Shown in pieces: positions 26,316 to 34,845 of a stretch of DNA of 59,231 nt. Source of the DNA: Spirochaetota bacterium. Lineage in GTDB: Bacteria > Spirochaetota > Spirochaetia > Treponematales > Treponemataceae. Each line of letters starts with the position of its first letter. Position 1 is the first letter of the stretch. The translations under genes and the position numbers were made by a program. Under the pieces are notes generated by a model. The model did not search any database. It had not been told where the DNA came from and worked only from the letters and a program-made list of their open reading frames with translations. The stretch is from positions 1-59,231 of the forward strand of contig JAEWMY010000044.1 in assembly GCA_023393015.1 (NCBI GenBank). The letters are read 5' to 3'.

Positions 26316-27055
26316 AAAAAACGAAGGCCTTGTTCGTCGCCCTTTCGCTCGTACTCGCCGGTGGCGCCGCCGCGGCGGACGCGTTTTTGGACGTCGAGGG
26401 AGCGGTCGCCTTTACCGGCTATAACGACGTGCGCATCCCGTCGACGGGCGGAACCGATTTCTCGCTCGCGGACGACGTCGAAAGTCCCGCGGTTCCGGCG
26501 TTCCGCGTTCGCGTCGGCTATACCCTCTTCGACAGGCACACCGTCTTCGCGACCGTGGCTCCGCTCACCATTCGGGGATCGGGAACGCTCGACCGCGACA
26601 TAACCTTCCGGGGAACTACCTTCGCGGCGGGAACCGAGGTGGACACGGTGTATCGCTTCGACTCGTACCGGCTGACGTACCGCTATACATTCGTCGACCG
26701 CGACTACATGACGGTAGCCGGGGGCGTGACCGGAAAGATCCGGAGCGCCGAGATAGCCCTCATGAGCGCGTCGGGCTACGAGCGCCGAACCGATCTCGGG
26801 TTCGTCCCCCTCGTCAACCTCATGGTACACTGGAAACCGCACGACAAGTTCGGGCTCGTAGTCGACATGGACGCCCTCGTCTCCCCCTACGGTCGCGCCG
26901 AGGACGTGCTGTTCGCCCTGCAATACGAGTATTCTCCGAACGCTTCGTTGCGCGTCGGGTATCGCCTGCTCGAGGGAGGGTCCGACGGCGGCGGAAGCGT
27001 GTACACCTTCGCGCTTGTCAACTACGCGACGGTCGGCGTGACCGTACGCTTCTAG
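26312..27055 (+). CDS. Outer-membrane beta-barrel protein coupled to the flavodiiron gene
   Basis: 247 residues with a signal peptide (cleavage after AAAADA). The mature protein is a run of amphipathic strands (FRVRVGYTLFDRHTVFATVA, LTYRYTFVDRDYMTVAGGV, FALQYEYSPNASLRVGYRLL) ending in VTVRF, typical of an 8-10-strand barrel. It starts within the flavodiiron stop codon, so the two are co-translated, an odd pairing of a cytoplasmic detoxification enzyme and an outer-membrane protein. Substrate unknown. Confidence 0.78.
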   Translation: MKKTKALFVALSLVLAGGAAAADAFLDVEGAVAFTGYNDVRIPSTGGTDFSLADDVESPAVPAFRVRVGYTLFDRHTVFATVAPLTIRGSGTLDRDITFRGTTFAAGTEVDTVYRFDSYRLTYRYTFVDRDYMTVAGGVTGKIRSAEIALMSASGYERRTDLGFVPLVNLMVHWKPHDKFGLVVDMDALVSPYGRAEDVLFALQYEYSPNASLRVGYRLLEGGSDGGGSVYTFALVNYATVGVTVRF

Positions 27056-27065
27056 AAGTTTCCCT

Positions 27066-27713
27066 TCACGTTCCTTCCGGCGCGAGCGCGTAGACCGTTT
27101 TCCAGGCCCGCTTCGCGCCGGGAGGCGCCTCGTCGAGCTCGACAAAGGACACGTCCGGGATTTCGCCGCAACGTTCCCTGACGCCGTCCGTGACGAGTAT
27201 CTCCCACGCCTTGGCGGTATCCTCTCCGAGCTTGCTCGCGGCGTTGACCTCCGATCCGAAGACGTCGGCGTCTCCTATCCTCAGGAGCTTTCCGAAACCG
27301 AGTCCCACGCAGAGAAGAACCTTTTCCTCGTCGGGCTTGTCGGCGTTGTACGCGACCAGGGCGCGCTGCATCGCGATCGCCCCCTGTATCCCCTTTTGAA
27401 CGTTGCGGAATATGACGAGAAAGCTGTCTCCCTCGACCTTCAGGAGGATGCCGTCGTGCCGCTCGATGATCGGGATGAGCAGGCGTTCCGATTCGTAGAT
27501 CGTCTGCAAAAAATGGATGATGCCGAATTTCGCCACGTTACGCGAAAACCCCGAAAGATCCGTGAACATGACGCACCACTCCTCACCGAAGAGATCCCAA
27601 ATGCGTTCGTCGATGAGCCGCTTTTCGGCCGGTTCCGCCGAAATTCTCGCCTCGATGAGCCGTTCCAGCCGATCCTCGGAGGCGCTCAGATAGATTTCCC
27701 GTTTGTAGGCCAT
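27066..27713 (-). CDS. Soluble class III adenylate/guanylate cyclase
   Basis: 215 residues, little more than the catalytic domain (about 50-205). Metal-binding Asp in MFTDLSGFS, the second in KVEGDSFLVIF, then VGLGFGKLLRIGDADVFGSEVNAASKL, where the usual GIHxG is GLGFG. A short helical start (1-40) could be a dimer or regulatory piece; there is no membrane segment. The substrate (ATP or GTP) cannot be decided by eye. It is preceded by a promoter whose -10 box lies 6 nt from the ATG, so the mRNA is probably leaderless. Confidence 0.85.
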   Translation of the reverse strand: MAYKREIYLSASEDRLERLIEARISAEPAEKRLIDERIWDLFGEEWCVMFTDLSGFSRNVAKFGIIHFLQTIYESERLLIPIIERHDGILLKVEGDSFLVIFRNVQKGIQGAIAMQRALVAYNADKPDEEKVLLCVGLGFGKLLRIGDADVFGSEVNAASKLGEDTAKAWEILVTDGVRERCGEIPDVSFVELDEAPPGAKRAWKTVYALAPEGT

Positions 27714-27719
27714 GGGGCA

Positions 27720-27748
27720 AGTATCACACGGGGATAGTACGTTGTCAA
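27720..27748 (-). promoter_or_regulatory. Cyclase promoter, -10 box 6 nt from the ATG (leaderless candidate)
   Basis: Minus strand consensus TTGACA (27748-27743), 17-nt spacer, GATACT (27725-27720), six nt, ATG. No Shine-Dalgarno. Confidence 0.72.
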
Positions 27749-27782
27749 ATTACGGTTTTTGGGGCTGTTTTGGGGTTTGCGA

Positions 27783-27802
27783 TATACCTACCGGTAGGTA
27801 TA
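27783..27802. promoter_or_regulatory. Perfect 20-bp palindrome between cyclase and gpmI promoters
   Basis: TATACCTACCGGTAGGTATA reads the same on both strands. It ends 16 nt before the gpmI -35 box and is 35 nt behind the cyclase -35 box. The form suits a dimeric repressor such as a TetR-family protein; no such regulator gene is in the window. Confidence 0.7.
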
Positions 27803-27818
27803 CGAAAACCCGGTAATC

Positions 27819-27847
27819 TTGCCGAAACGGGCCAAAAAGGCTACATT
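27819..27847 (+). promoter_or_regulatory. gpmI promoter
   Basis: TTGCCG (27819-27824), 17-nt spacer, TACATT (27842-27847); GAGGAGA then precedes the ATG at 27885. Confidence 0.6.
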
Positions 27848-27884
27848 TTGTCCATCGTCGCTTACAAATAACAGAGGAGACAGT

Positions 27885-29558
27885 ATGGTACAGGCACTCG
27901 ATAAAAACGCTACATGGCGCGGCAGGAAAGGTCCCGTCGTGCTCGTCATAATGGACGGAGTCGGATACGGAAAGTTCAAGGAAGGCGACGCGGTCGCCGA
28001 CGCTCACATGGAAGCCCTCGACGATTTCCGGAAAAACTGGCCCACGACGAAACTGAAGGCGCACGGCACGGCCGTAGGGCTTCCCTCGGACGACGACATG
28101 GGCAACAGCGAGGTCGGACACAACGCGATCGGCTGCGGGCGCGTGTTCGCTCAAGGAGCCAAGCTCGTCTCCGGCTCGATCGAGACCGGCGCGATGTTCG
28201 ACGGCGCCACCTGGAAGAAACTCGTCGACAACGTGAAAAAAAACAACTCGAAGCTGCACTTCATCGGGCTCTTCTCCGACGGTAACGTCCACTCGCACCT
28301 CGATCACCTCAAGGCGATGCTCGAACGCGCCAAGGCCGACGGCGTAAAAACCGCGCGCGTGCACGCCCTCCTGGACGGACGCGACGTCGGGGAGACGAGC
28401 GCCCTCGACTACGTGGACCCGTTCGAGAAGTACCTCGAGGGACTCAACGGCGGAAAACCGGGCGCGAACGGCGTCGACTACCGCATCGCCTCCGGCGGCG
28501 GCCGCATGTTCGTCACGATGGACAGGTACGGCGCCGACTGGTCGATGGTCGAGCGCGGGTGGAACGTACACGTACTCGGCAAGGGCCGGCTCTTCGGCTC
28601 GGCGCGCGAAGCGATCGAGACCTGGCGGAAGGAAATCCCCGGGATCATCGACCAGGACCTCAAGGAATTCGTGATAGCGGAGAACGGCAAGCCCGTCGGA
28701 ACGATCGAGGACGGCGACTCGGTCGTCTACTTCAACTTCCGCGGAGACCGCGCCCTCGAGATGACCTCGGCCTTCGAGTCGGGCGCCGATTTCGACAAGT
28801 TCGACCGCGTGCGCGTGCCGCGCGTCGAGTACGCGGGTATGATGGAATACGACGGCGACCTGCACATCCCGGCGCAGTACCTCGTGACGCCTCCCGCCAT
28901 CGACCGCACGATGGGCGAATACCTCGCGGCCACCGGCGTGCGGAGCCTCGCCATCAGCGAGACGCAAAAATACGGGCACGTCACCTACTTCTTCAACGGC
29001 AACAAGCTCGGCAAGTTCGACGAGATGCTCGAGACATTCGTCGAGATAAAGAGCGACGTGCTTCCCTTCGAACAGCGGCCATGGATGAAGTGCGCGGAGA
29101 TCACCGACTACGTCCTCGAAGCGATCGGCTCGGGCAAATACGACTTCATCCGGCTCAACTTCCCCAACGGCGACATGGTCGGCCACACCGGCATCTACGA
29201 GGCGGTTATCTGCTCGATGGAGGCGATGGACCTCCAGCTCGCGCGATTGCGCAAGGCGGTCGAGGCGGCCGGCGGCGTGATGGTGCTCAGCGCCGACCAC
29301 GGCAACGCCGACGACATGTTCGAGCACGAGAAGAAGACGGGAGACGTGTCGCGCAAGGCCGACGGTTCGCCCAAGGCGAAGACCAGCCACTCGCTCAACC
29401 CGGTGCCCGGAATCGTCTACGATCCCGCGTACCAGGGCGAGTACAAGAAGGCGCTCAAGGAAGGCCTCGGTATCTCGAGTCTCGCGGCGACTTGCATCGA
29501 GCTTCTCGGCTACAAGGCCCCGGCCGATTACGATCCTTCGATCCTCGACTGGAACTGA
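27885..29558 (+). CDS. gpmI: 2,3-bisphosphoglycerate-independent phosphoglycerate mutase
   Basis: Glycolytic interconversion of 3- and 2-phosphoglycerate using two Mn ions and a phosphoserine. 557 residues, slightly longer than the usual 510-550. Motifs: VVLVIMDGVGYG, catalytic Ser in DDDMGNSEVGHNAIG, HALLDGRDVGETSA, GRMFVTMDRYGADW, FNFRGDRALE, KYGHVTYFFNG, NFPNGDMVGHTG and SADHGNAD. It starts after GAGGAGA and overlaps the CYTH gene by one base (TGATG), implying coupled translation. Confidence 0.96.
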   Translation: MVQALDKNATWRGRKGPVVLVIMDGVGYGKFKEGDAVADAHMEALDDFRKNWPTTKLKAHGTAVGLPSDDDMGNSEVGHNAIGCGRVFAQGAKLVSGSIETGAMFDGATWKKLVDNVKKNNSKLHFIGLFSDGNVHSHLDHLKAMLERAKADGVKTARVHALLDGRDVGETSALDYVDPFEKYLEGLNGGKPGANGVDYRIASGGGRMFVTMDRYGADWSMVERGWNVHVLGKGRLFGSAREAIETWRKEIPGIIDQDLKEFVIAENGKPVGTIEDGDSVVYFNFRGDRALEMTSAFESGADFDKFDRVRVPRVEYAGMMEYDGDLHIPAQYLVTPPAIDRTMGEYLAATGVRSLAISETQKYGHVTYFFNGNKLGKFDEMLETFVEIKSDVLPFEQRPWMKCAEITDYVLEAIGSGKYDFIRLNFPNGDMVGHTGIYEAVICSMEAMDLQLARLRKAVEAAGGVMVLSADHGNADDMFEHEKKTGDVSRKADGSPKAKTSHSLNPVPGIVYDPAYQGEYKKALKEGLGISSLAATCIELLGYKAPADYDPSILDWN

Positions 29559-30181
29559 TGACGGAGATCGAGATAAAGGCGCGGGTCGCCGACCCGGTCG
29601 CGACCGAAGCCGCGATTCGCGCCTTCGCCCGTTTCGAGCGCGAGACGGTCAAACTTGACGAGTACTGGGGCCTTGAGGGCCCCGCCGACTCGTTCACGAA
29701 GGTCCGCATCCGCGAAGAGGACGGCGTCTCGACCGTCACCTACAAGCGAAAGGAAACGCGCGGCGACATCGAGGTGAACGACGAGCGCGAGTTCACCGTC
29801 TCGGACCGGAGCGCGCTCGAATGTCTCCTCGAAGACCTCGGTTTCGCCGTCTACGTAAAAAAGGAAAAACGGACGAAAACGTTCAGCTGCCGGGCGGGGA
29901 ACGGGACGCCGGTCGCGATAGAGCTTTCGCTCGTGGCCCGGCTCGGCTGGTTCGTGGAACTAGAAATACTGGCGGAAAACCCCGACGAGGAGTACGTCGC
30001 GCGCGCGGAGTCCGCCTTGCGCGAGACGCTCGCGAGGTGCGGCGTGCCGGAATCCGCCATAGAGCGGCGGTTCTACACCGAAATGCTGTCCGCGCTCGAG
30101 GGCGACGACGCGACGGGCGACGAAGCGACCGGCGACGGCACACGCGACGAAGCGGCCGACTTCCACGTTCCCGCGAAGTAG
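29558..30181 (+). CDS. CYTH-domain protein (class IV adenylate cyclase / triphosphatase fold)
   Basis: 207 residues with the diagnostic EIEIK at the N-terminus, FTKVRIREEDG, YKRKE, EREF, TKTFSCRA and FVELEI in the triphosphate tunnel. CYTH proteins act on triphosphates, as CyaB-type cyclases or (thiamine) triphosphatases; sequence alone does not separate these. The conserved Asp before the Leu-Gly of the late strand appears to be Ser. The C-terminus is a low-complexity Gly-Asp-Ala-Thr/Glu tail. The last 109 bp overlap the convergent MATE gene. Confidence 0.83.
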   Translation: MTEIEIKARVADPVATEAAIRAFARFERETVKLDEYWGLEGPADSFTKVRIREEDGVSTVTYKRKETRGDIEVNDEREFTVSDRSALECLLEDLGFAVYVKKEKRTKTFSCRAGNGTPVAIELSLVARLGWFVELEILAENPDEEYVARAESALRETLARCGVPESAIERRFYTEMLSALEGDDATGDEATGDGTRDEAADFHVPAK

Positions 30182-31470
30182 TAGATCAGCGATCCCGACA
30201 TTCCGACGAAAAAACCGATATCGATCGCGTACCAGATACCGCGCGTTCCGAACCTGGACGACAGCAGGAACGCGAGCGGTATCCTGATGATCCACATCGA
30301 AAGCAGGGCCATGACCATCGTGAAGGTCATCCGGCCCGCGCCCCTGATTACCCCCGAAACCGAGAACATCACCGTCTGCATGAGATAGGCGAGCGACACG
30401 ATCCTCAGGTATTCCGCGCCGATGCGGAGCACCTCGGGGTCGGACGAAAACATCGTGATGAGCCTGGCGCCGAAGAAGTACAGCGCGAGCGCGACCGTGA
30501 AGGTAAGCGAGAAGGCCATCGCGACGCCGGCGAGAAGCCCGCGCCGCACGCGGTCGACGCGGCCTGCACCGAGATTCTGCCCCGTAAACGAGGCGATCGC
30601 CAGGCTGAAGTTCATCGCCGGCATGACGGCGAAACTTTCTAGCTTCGACGCCGCGGTAAACGCGGCCGCGGGGTCGGTGCCGAAGAGGTTCACGATACCG
30701 GTCAGCGTCATGAAACCGGCGGCGATGAGGGCCTGCTGGATACCCGAGGGCAATCCCATCTTCATGATGTCGATAAAGACCCCGCGGTCGAAGCGCATCT
30801 TGAAGGGATTCGGCTGGACGTACGGGTTGCGCTTCACGAGGTAGGTAAAGGTCCACGCGAACGAGATCCCTTGCGCGATCACGGTCGCCACCGCGACGCC
30901 GGCGATACCCCAGCCGAACGCGACCACGAACAGGAGATCGAGGACGATGTTCAGGATCGTCGAGATTATAAGCGCGTACAGCGGCGTCTTCGAGTCGCCG
31001 AGGCCGCGCTGTATGGAGCTTATCGCGTTATACCCGAACATGGCCGGCATCCCGGCGAAGATGATCCTGAGGTAGAGGGTGGCTCCCGCTATGACGTCGC
31101 CGGGAGTCCGCATGAGGCCGAGTATCGCGGGCGCGAAGACGTACCCCAAAACCGCGACGACGAACGAGAAGGCGAAGGTGACGATGAACGAAGTATCGAT
31201 AGCCGCCTTGACCCGGTCGTAGCGCTTGGCGCCGAAGGCCTGCGCGATCAGGACGTTGCTGGACATCCCGAAGCCCATCACGAGAGCCACCGAAAGGAAG
31301 ATTACGGGAAACGCCTGTCCGACGGCCGCGAGGGCCTCCTTTCCGACGTAACGCCCGACGACGACGCTGTCGACGGTATTGTACAACTGCTGGAAAACGT
31401 TTCCGAACAACAGGGGGAGCGTAAAGAAGAAGACGAGGCGCGCCTCGCTTCCCCGGGTCAAGTCTTTCAT
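30073..31470 (-). CDS. MATE-family efflux transporter
   Basis: 465 residues with twelve predicted transmembrane helices and the two-bundle MATE layout: LVFFFTLPLLFGNVFQQLYN, DSVVVGRYVG, then SSIQRGLGDSKTPLY and the second-half SFTGQNLGAGRVDRV. It exports cationic compounds using Na+ or H+. Start chosen at the ATG at 31470, which lies 8 nt after a TACGAT box with TTGACC 17 nt above, rather than at a TTG further up that would fall in the -10 box. The C-terminus is a Ser/Pro/Val repeat tail lying in the overlap with the CYTH gene. Confidence 0.9.
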   Translation of the reverse strand: MKDLTRGSEARLVFFFTLPLLFGNVFQQLYNTVDSVVVGRYVGKEALAAVGQAFPVIFLSVALVMGFGMSSNVLIAQAFGAKRYDRVKAAIDTSFIVTFAFSFVVAVLGYVFAPAILGLMRTPGDVIAGATLYLRIIFAGMPAMFGYNAISSIQRGLGDSKTPLYALIISTILNIVLDLLFVVAFGWGIAGVAVATVIAQGISFAWTFTYLVKRNPYVQPNPFKMRFDRGVFIDIMKMGLPSGIQQALIAAGFMTLTGIVNLFGTDPAAAFTAASKLESFAVMPAMNFSLAIASFTGQNLGAGRVDRVRRGLLAGVAMAFSLTFTVALALYFFGARLITMFSSDPEVLRIGAEYLRIVSLAYLMQTVMFSVSGVIRGAGRMTFTMVMALLSMWIIRIPLAFLLSSRFGTRGIWYAIDIGFFVGMSGSLIYYFAGTWKSAASSRVPSPVASSPVASSPSSADSISV

Positions 31471-31478
31471 GTACGGCA

Positions 31479-31507
31479 ATCGTAGTGAAAGAATCGACGC
31501 GGGTCAA
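31479..31507 (-). promoter_or_regulatory. MATE promoter, -10 box 8 nt from the ATG (leaderless candidate)
   Basis: Minus strand TTGACC (31507-31502), 17-nt spacer, TACGAT (31484-31479), eight nt, ATG. No Shine-Dalgarno. Confidence 0.62.
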
Positions 31508-31575
31508 GGAGCGGAAGTCGCGCGCGTATCCGTCGCGTGCGACCCGCGCGAGAGCTTCGAGTACGCGTTTATCCG

Positions 31576-32898
31576 TCAGCCCGCGAGATCCACCGGCTTG
31601 TCGTCCTTCTCTCCTCCGGTGACGAAGCCCATGGTGACGAACGAAAGGAAGAAGAAAACGGCGCAAAAGACGAACATGGAACGATAGCCCGCGGCGTCGA
31701 TGATGGCGCCCGAAAGGGCCGGCGCGACGATCGCCGCGAGTTGGGAGAAGGTGTAGTAGAGGCCGGTATACACGCCTATGTTCCCGAAATGCGCCATCTG
31801 CCAGAGCATCGGGAAGGAGTTGGCGACGACGCAAATCCAGAAGATACCGTACGCGAACATGAGAGCCCAGAAGGCGAACGTCATCCGCCCGAGGTCGAGT
31901 CCGAGCGCCGCGCCGGCCGGTTCGAGAAAATACACCGCGATCATGAGGCAGGCGATGACGACGAGCGAAATCCGGATCGTCCGCTTTCGTCCCCACTTGC
32001 TCGCCGCGTATCCCATGGGAATGGCGAACAGCGCGGAGGAGATGCCGACCATGCCCATGGCGAGCGGGCCCTGCCCCGTCGTGAGAGAGAAGGTCTTGAT
32101 GCTGAATTCGGTGAGGTACGGCACGACCCCCTGGTAGCCGACGAACCACAAAAAGAGGCTTACGAGAACGAGGAAGCCGCTTTTGTCGCGCGCGGAAAAG
32201 ACGAGCGTGATGCTCCTGAAAAACGGTTCCTTCGCGTCGCCTGAATCGGCGGTATCTTCCGAATCGGCGCCGGATCCGTTCTCGCGCACGAAGAAAAAGA
32301 GAAAGACGACCGCGACGATGACGAAGAATGCCGCCGCAGGGAAGGCGAGGCGGTTCTTCGTCGCCCCGACGAAGGGCAGAATCGTATCGACGTCCATGAG
32401 GCGGGCGAGAAAGAGCGTCCCGACGATTGCCGCGACGTTGCCCATCGTGTTGATGACGCCGTTCGCCTGCGAGCGGTACCTTCCGGGTATCGTGTCGGGC
32501 ATGAGCGCGACGACGGGCCCGCGCGCCGACTGCTTGAAAAGGTTCAGGAACAGCAACAGGACCACGAGCGAGGCGAGGGAATACTCCGCGGCGTAGGGAA
32601 TGGCGTAAAAGCAGACGGCGGAAAGCGGAAGCAGGACGAGTATCCAGGGCATGCGCCGCCCGATCGGCGTCCGCGTGCGGTCGGACCACACCGACACGAG
32701 CGGGATGAGAAAGAGGGCGAGGAGGTTGTCGAGGGACATGATGACGCCGATGACCGATTTGTACGGTATGTACCTGGCCAGGAATATCTGGACGTAGCTG
32801 TCGTACAGCGGGTCCATCATACCCACCGTGAAAAAACCGAAACCGATCAAAAAGGTGAGCGGAAGATACCGCGCGAAGCCCTCGTCCTTCTGTTCCAT
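31576..32898 (-). CDS. MFS transporter (GPH/SLC45-like sugar symporter type)
   Basis: 440 residues and twelve transmembrane helices. The pattern DPLYDSYVQIFLARYIPYKS, SVWSDRTRTPIGRRMPWILV and LMPDTIPGRYRSQANGVINT resembles the glycoside/sucrose-type branch of the major facilitator superfamily, so a sugar or glycoside symporter is likely. The substrate cannot be named. AAGGGG lies upstream of the ATG at 32898. It is divergent from the glycerophosphodiesterase gene. Confidence 0.84.
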   Translation of the reverse strand: MEQKDEGFARYLPLTFLIGFGFFTVGMMDPLYDSYVQIFLARYIPYKSVIGVIMSLDNLLALFLIPLVSVWSDRTRTPIGRRMPWILVLLPLSAVCFYAIPYAAEYSLASLVVLLLFLNLFKQSARGPVVALMPDTIPGRYRSQANGVINTMGNVAAIVGTLFLARLMDVDTILPFVGATKNRLAFPAAAFFVIVAVVFLFFFVRENGSGADSEDTADSGDAKEPFFRSITLVFSARDKSGFLVLVSLFLWFVGYQGVVPYLTEFSIKTFSLTTGQGPLAMGMVGISSALFAIPMGYAASKWGRKRTIRISLVVIACLMIAVYFLEPAGAALGLDLGRMTFAFWALMFAYGIFWICVVANSFPMLWQMAHFGNIGVYTGLYYTFSQLAAIVAPALSGAIIDAAGYRSMFVFCAVFFFLSFVTMGFVTGGEKDDKPVDLAG

Positions 32899-32974
32899 GA
32901 TTACCCCTTGCGGGAATCCGCGCGTCGCGGTCCCGTTTCGTGGTAGTATAGCATGAAAAGGGGGAACAGAAAAA

Positions 32975-33793
32975 ATGAAATCCGCAGCTCGGGACACCTC
33001 CGCGCGCGCCTTGCCGGAAAGCTGTCCGGCGGTCCTCGCGCACCGGGGAGCGTGCACGCTCGCCCCGGAGAACACCCTGGCCGCCTTCGAGGCCGCGCGT
33101 GCCCTCGGCTGCCGGGGCGTCGAGCTCGACGTTCACCTCACGGCCGACGGATATCTCGTCGTGACACACGACCACTGGCTCGACAGGGTCGCGGGCCTTC
33201 ACCGCCGGGTCGAGGAGATGACGCTCGCCGAGATCCGCGACGTGGACGCGGGCTCGTTTTTCGACGCCCTTCGTCCCGGCGCGGCGAAACGGAGCTTCGC
33301 CGGCGAGGGCATACCGACGCTCGACGAGGCCCTTGACGCCATCGGCGACGACGCCTTCGTGGACCTGGAACTCAAGCTCGACACCGTCTTTCCGCGACCG
33401 CTCGCGGAGGCGGCGGCGAAATGCCTCGAGCGGCGCGGGCGAACGAACGCGATCGTCTCGTCGTTCAACCCGCTCGCGATCCTGGCGTACCGCGCGCACG
33501 GCCCGCACGCGACCGCCGCCATTTACTGCCCGTACCCCTCGGTGCCGTTTTACATGCGCCACCGCGAATGTCTCCGCCTTTCCCGCGCCGAGATCAAAAA
33601 GCCCGCGCGCGAACACGTGCTCGAGCGCGCCAGGGCCGAGACGGGGCGCGAGCCGGTGATAGCGTGGACGGTTGACTCGATGGACGAGGCGCGCGAGATG
33701 CTTTCGGGCGGCGTGCGGGCGGTTGTCACGAACCGGATTCAGGACGTTCCGGCGGATTTACGAGACTATATACCGCGCTCTTCTTTCCGTTGA
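32975..33793 (+). CDS. Cytoplasmic glycerophosphodiester phosphodiesterase
   Basis: Hydrolyses glycerophosphodiesters to glycerol-3-phosphate and an alcohol. 272 residues with AHRGA, PENTLAAFEAA, GVELDVHLTADGYLVVTHDHWLDR and a late AWTVDS, the family's catalytic His/Glu/Asp set. It has no signal peptide, unlike the surface lipoprotein GlpQ of pathogenic spirochaetes, so it is UgpQ-like. GGGGGA lies before the ATG. The last 68 bp overlap the convergent methyltransferase gene. Confidence 0.9.
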   Translation: MKSAARDTSARALPESCPAVLAHRGACTLAPENTLAAFEAARALGCRGVELDVHLTADGYLVVTHDHWLDRVAGLHRRVEEMTLAEIRDVDAGSFFDALRPGAAKRSFAGEGIPTLDEALDAIGDDAFVDLELKLDTVFPRPLAEAAAKCLERRGRTNAIVSSFNPLAILAYRAHGPHATAAIYCPYPSVPFYMRHRECLRLSRAEIKKPAREHVLERARAETGREPVIAWTVDSMDEAREMLSGGVRAVVTNRIQDVPADLRDYIPRSSFR

Positions 33794-34811
33794 CGAGCAC
33801 GTTCGAGCGGAAGCCCGGCGCGAGGGCGGCGTCGCGAAAGGCGGGAGAGGCGGCGACGGACTCCTCGAACTCGCGTTTCGCCCCGGTCAGCACGACGAGG
33901 CGACCCGACGGCGAGAGGGCGACCGAGAAGGCCGCGAGCATGGCGTCATAGAGGGCACGGAGCGAGTCCGCCCCGCCGTACCGCTCCGACTCCCAAAAGC
34001 CCCAGGGCGGATCCGTGACGACGGCGTCGACCCCGCCCGGCGGAAGCGAACACGCCTCGAGAAAACCCGTTACGTCCGACCTCACGACGCGTACCCGTGA
34101 CGAGGCCGCGAAGCGCCGTTCGAGGTCCCGCGCGCGATCGGCGTCCGCGTCGAGGGCGTACACGGCGGCTGAGGGGAAGCGTTCGGACAGGGCCTGCGGA
34201 ATGGAGCCGTACCCGGCGAAGGGATCGACGAGGACGCGGGCGCCCGCCGGTATGGCCGCCGTCGCGACGAGAAGGCGCGCTATCTCCGGTTTCAGTTCCC
34301 CCGCGCGGGGCTCGCTTCCCTCGCCCGCCGACGGAAGGCGCGCGGCGAGGCATGACCATCCCTCGCTCCGCGTGATGTACCAGAACTCGACGTCGGGCTT
34401 GACCCGGTCGACGGAAAGACGCGTCCGCGAGGCGATCAGCCGCTCGGCGTCGGCGCTGACGTCGCGGTCGACGGGCACGAAACGGTTCATGGCCGAGAAG
34501 CGCACGCGGAAACTCCGGGCGCCCGGCGGCGCGACGGCCTCCCAGGCACGGGCGAATTCCTCCTCGCCGCCCGTCTTGCGCACCAGCGCGCGGAACGGCA
34601 TGGACGAGGTATCCCACTCGCGAAACACGGAGAAGACGTTATTGAGGTAGGGAAGGTCGTCGGCGCGGAGGCTCTGTCCGGAAAACGAGAAGCGGACGAA
34701 CCCGCTCGAAAGGCGCACGTCCCCCGATCGGGGAAGGTCCTCGCGCAGGGACAGGCGGACCGCCGCCTCGAACCCGGGCGCGAAGGTTCCGGCAAAGCGA
34801 AGCGGTTTCAT
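33726..34811 (-). CDS. THUMP-type RNA methyltransferase (RlmL/TrmN-like)
   Basis: 361 residues. An N-terminal ferredoxin-like/THUMP part (about 1-150) is followed by a Rossmann methyltransferase: LVDPFAGYGSIPQAL (SAM loop), YALDADADRA, and catalytic TDPPWGFWE, the N2-guanine type TDPPxG motif. Target is either tRNA G6 or 23S rRNA; sequence does not decide. It sits 34 nt after the HTH-receiver gene and may share its transcript. Confidence 0.82.
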   Translation of the reverse strand: MKPLRFAGTFAPGFEAAVRLSLREDLPRSGDVRLSSGFVRFSFSGQSLRADDLPYLNNVFSVFREWDTSSMPFRALVRKTGGEEEFARAWEAVAPPGARSFRVRFSAMNRFVPVDRDVSADAERLIASRTRLSVDRVKPDVEFWYITRSEGWSCLAARLPSAGEGSEPRAGELKPEIARLLVATAAIPAGARVLVDPFAGYGSIPQALSERFPSAAVYALDADADRARDLERRFAASSRVRVVRSDVTGFLEACSLPPGGVDAVVTDPPWGFWESERYGGADSLRALYDAMLAAFSVALSPSGRLVVLTGAKREFEESVAASPAFRDAALAPGFRSNVLVNGKKSAVYSLVNPPERPESGS

Positions 34812-34845
34812 CCCGGTACGGAGAGAACGCGACCCGTCCGCGCGA

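Noticed and set aside
28559..29557. Upstream extension of the CYTH frame
   Set aside because: It lies inside gpmI in another frame; EIEIK directly follows the ATG at 29558.
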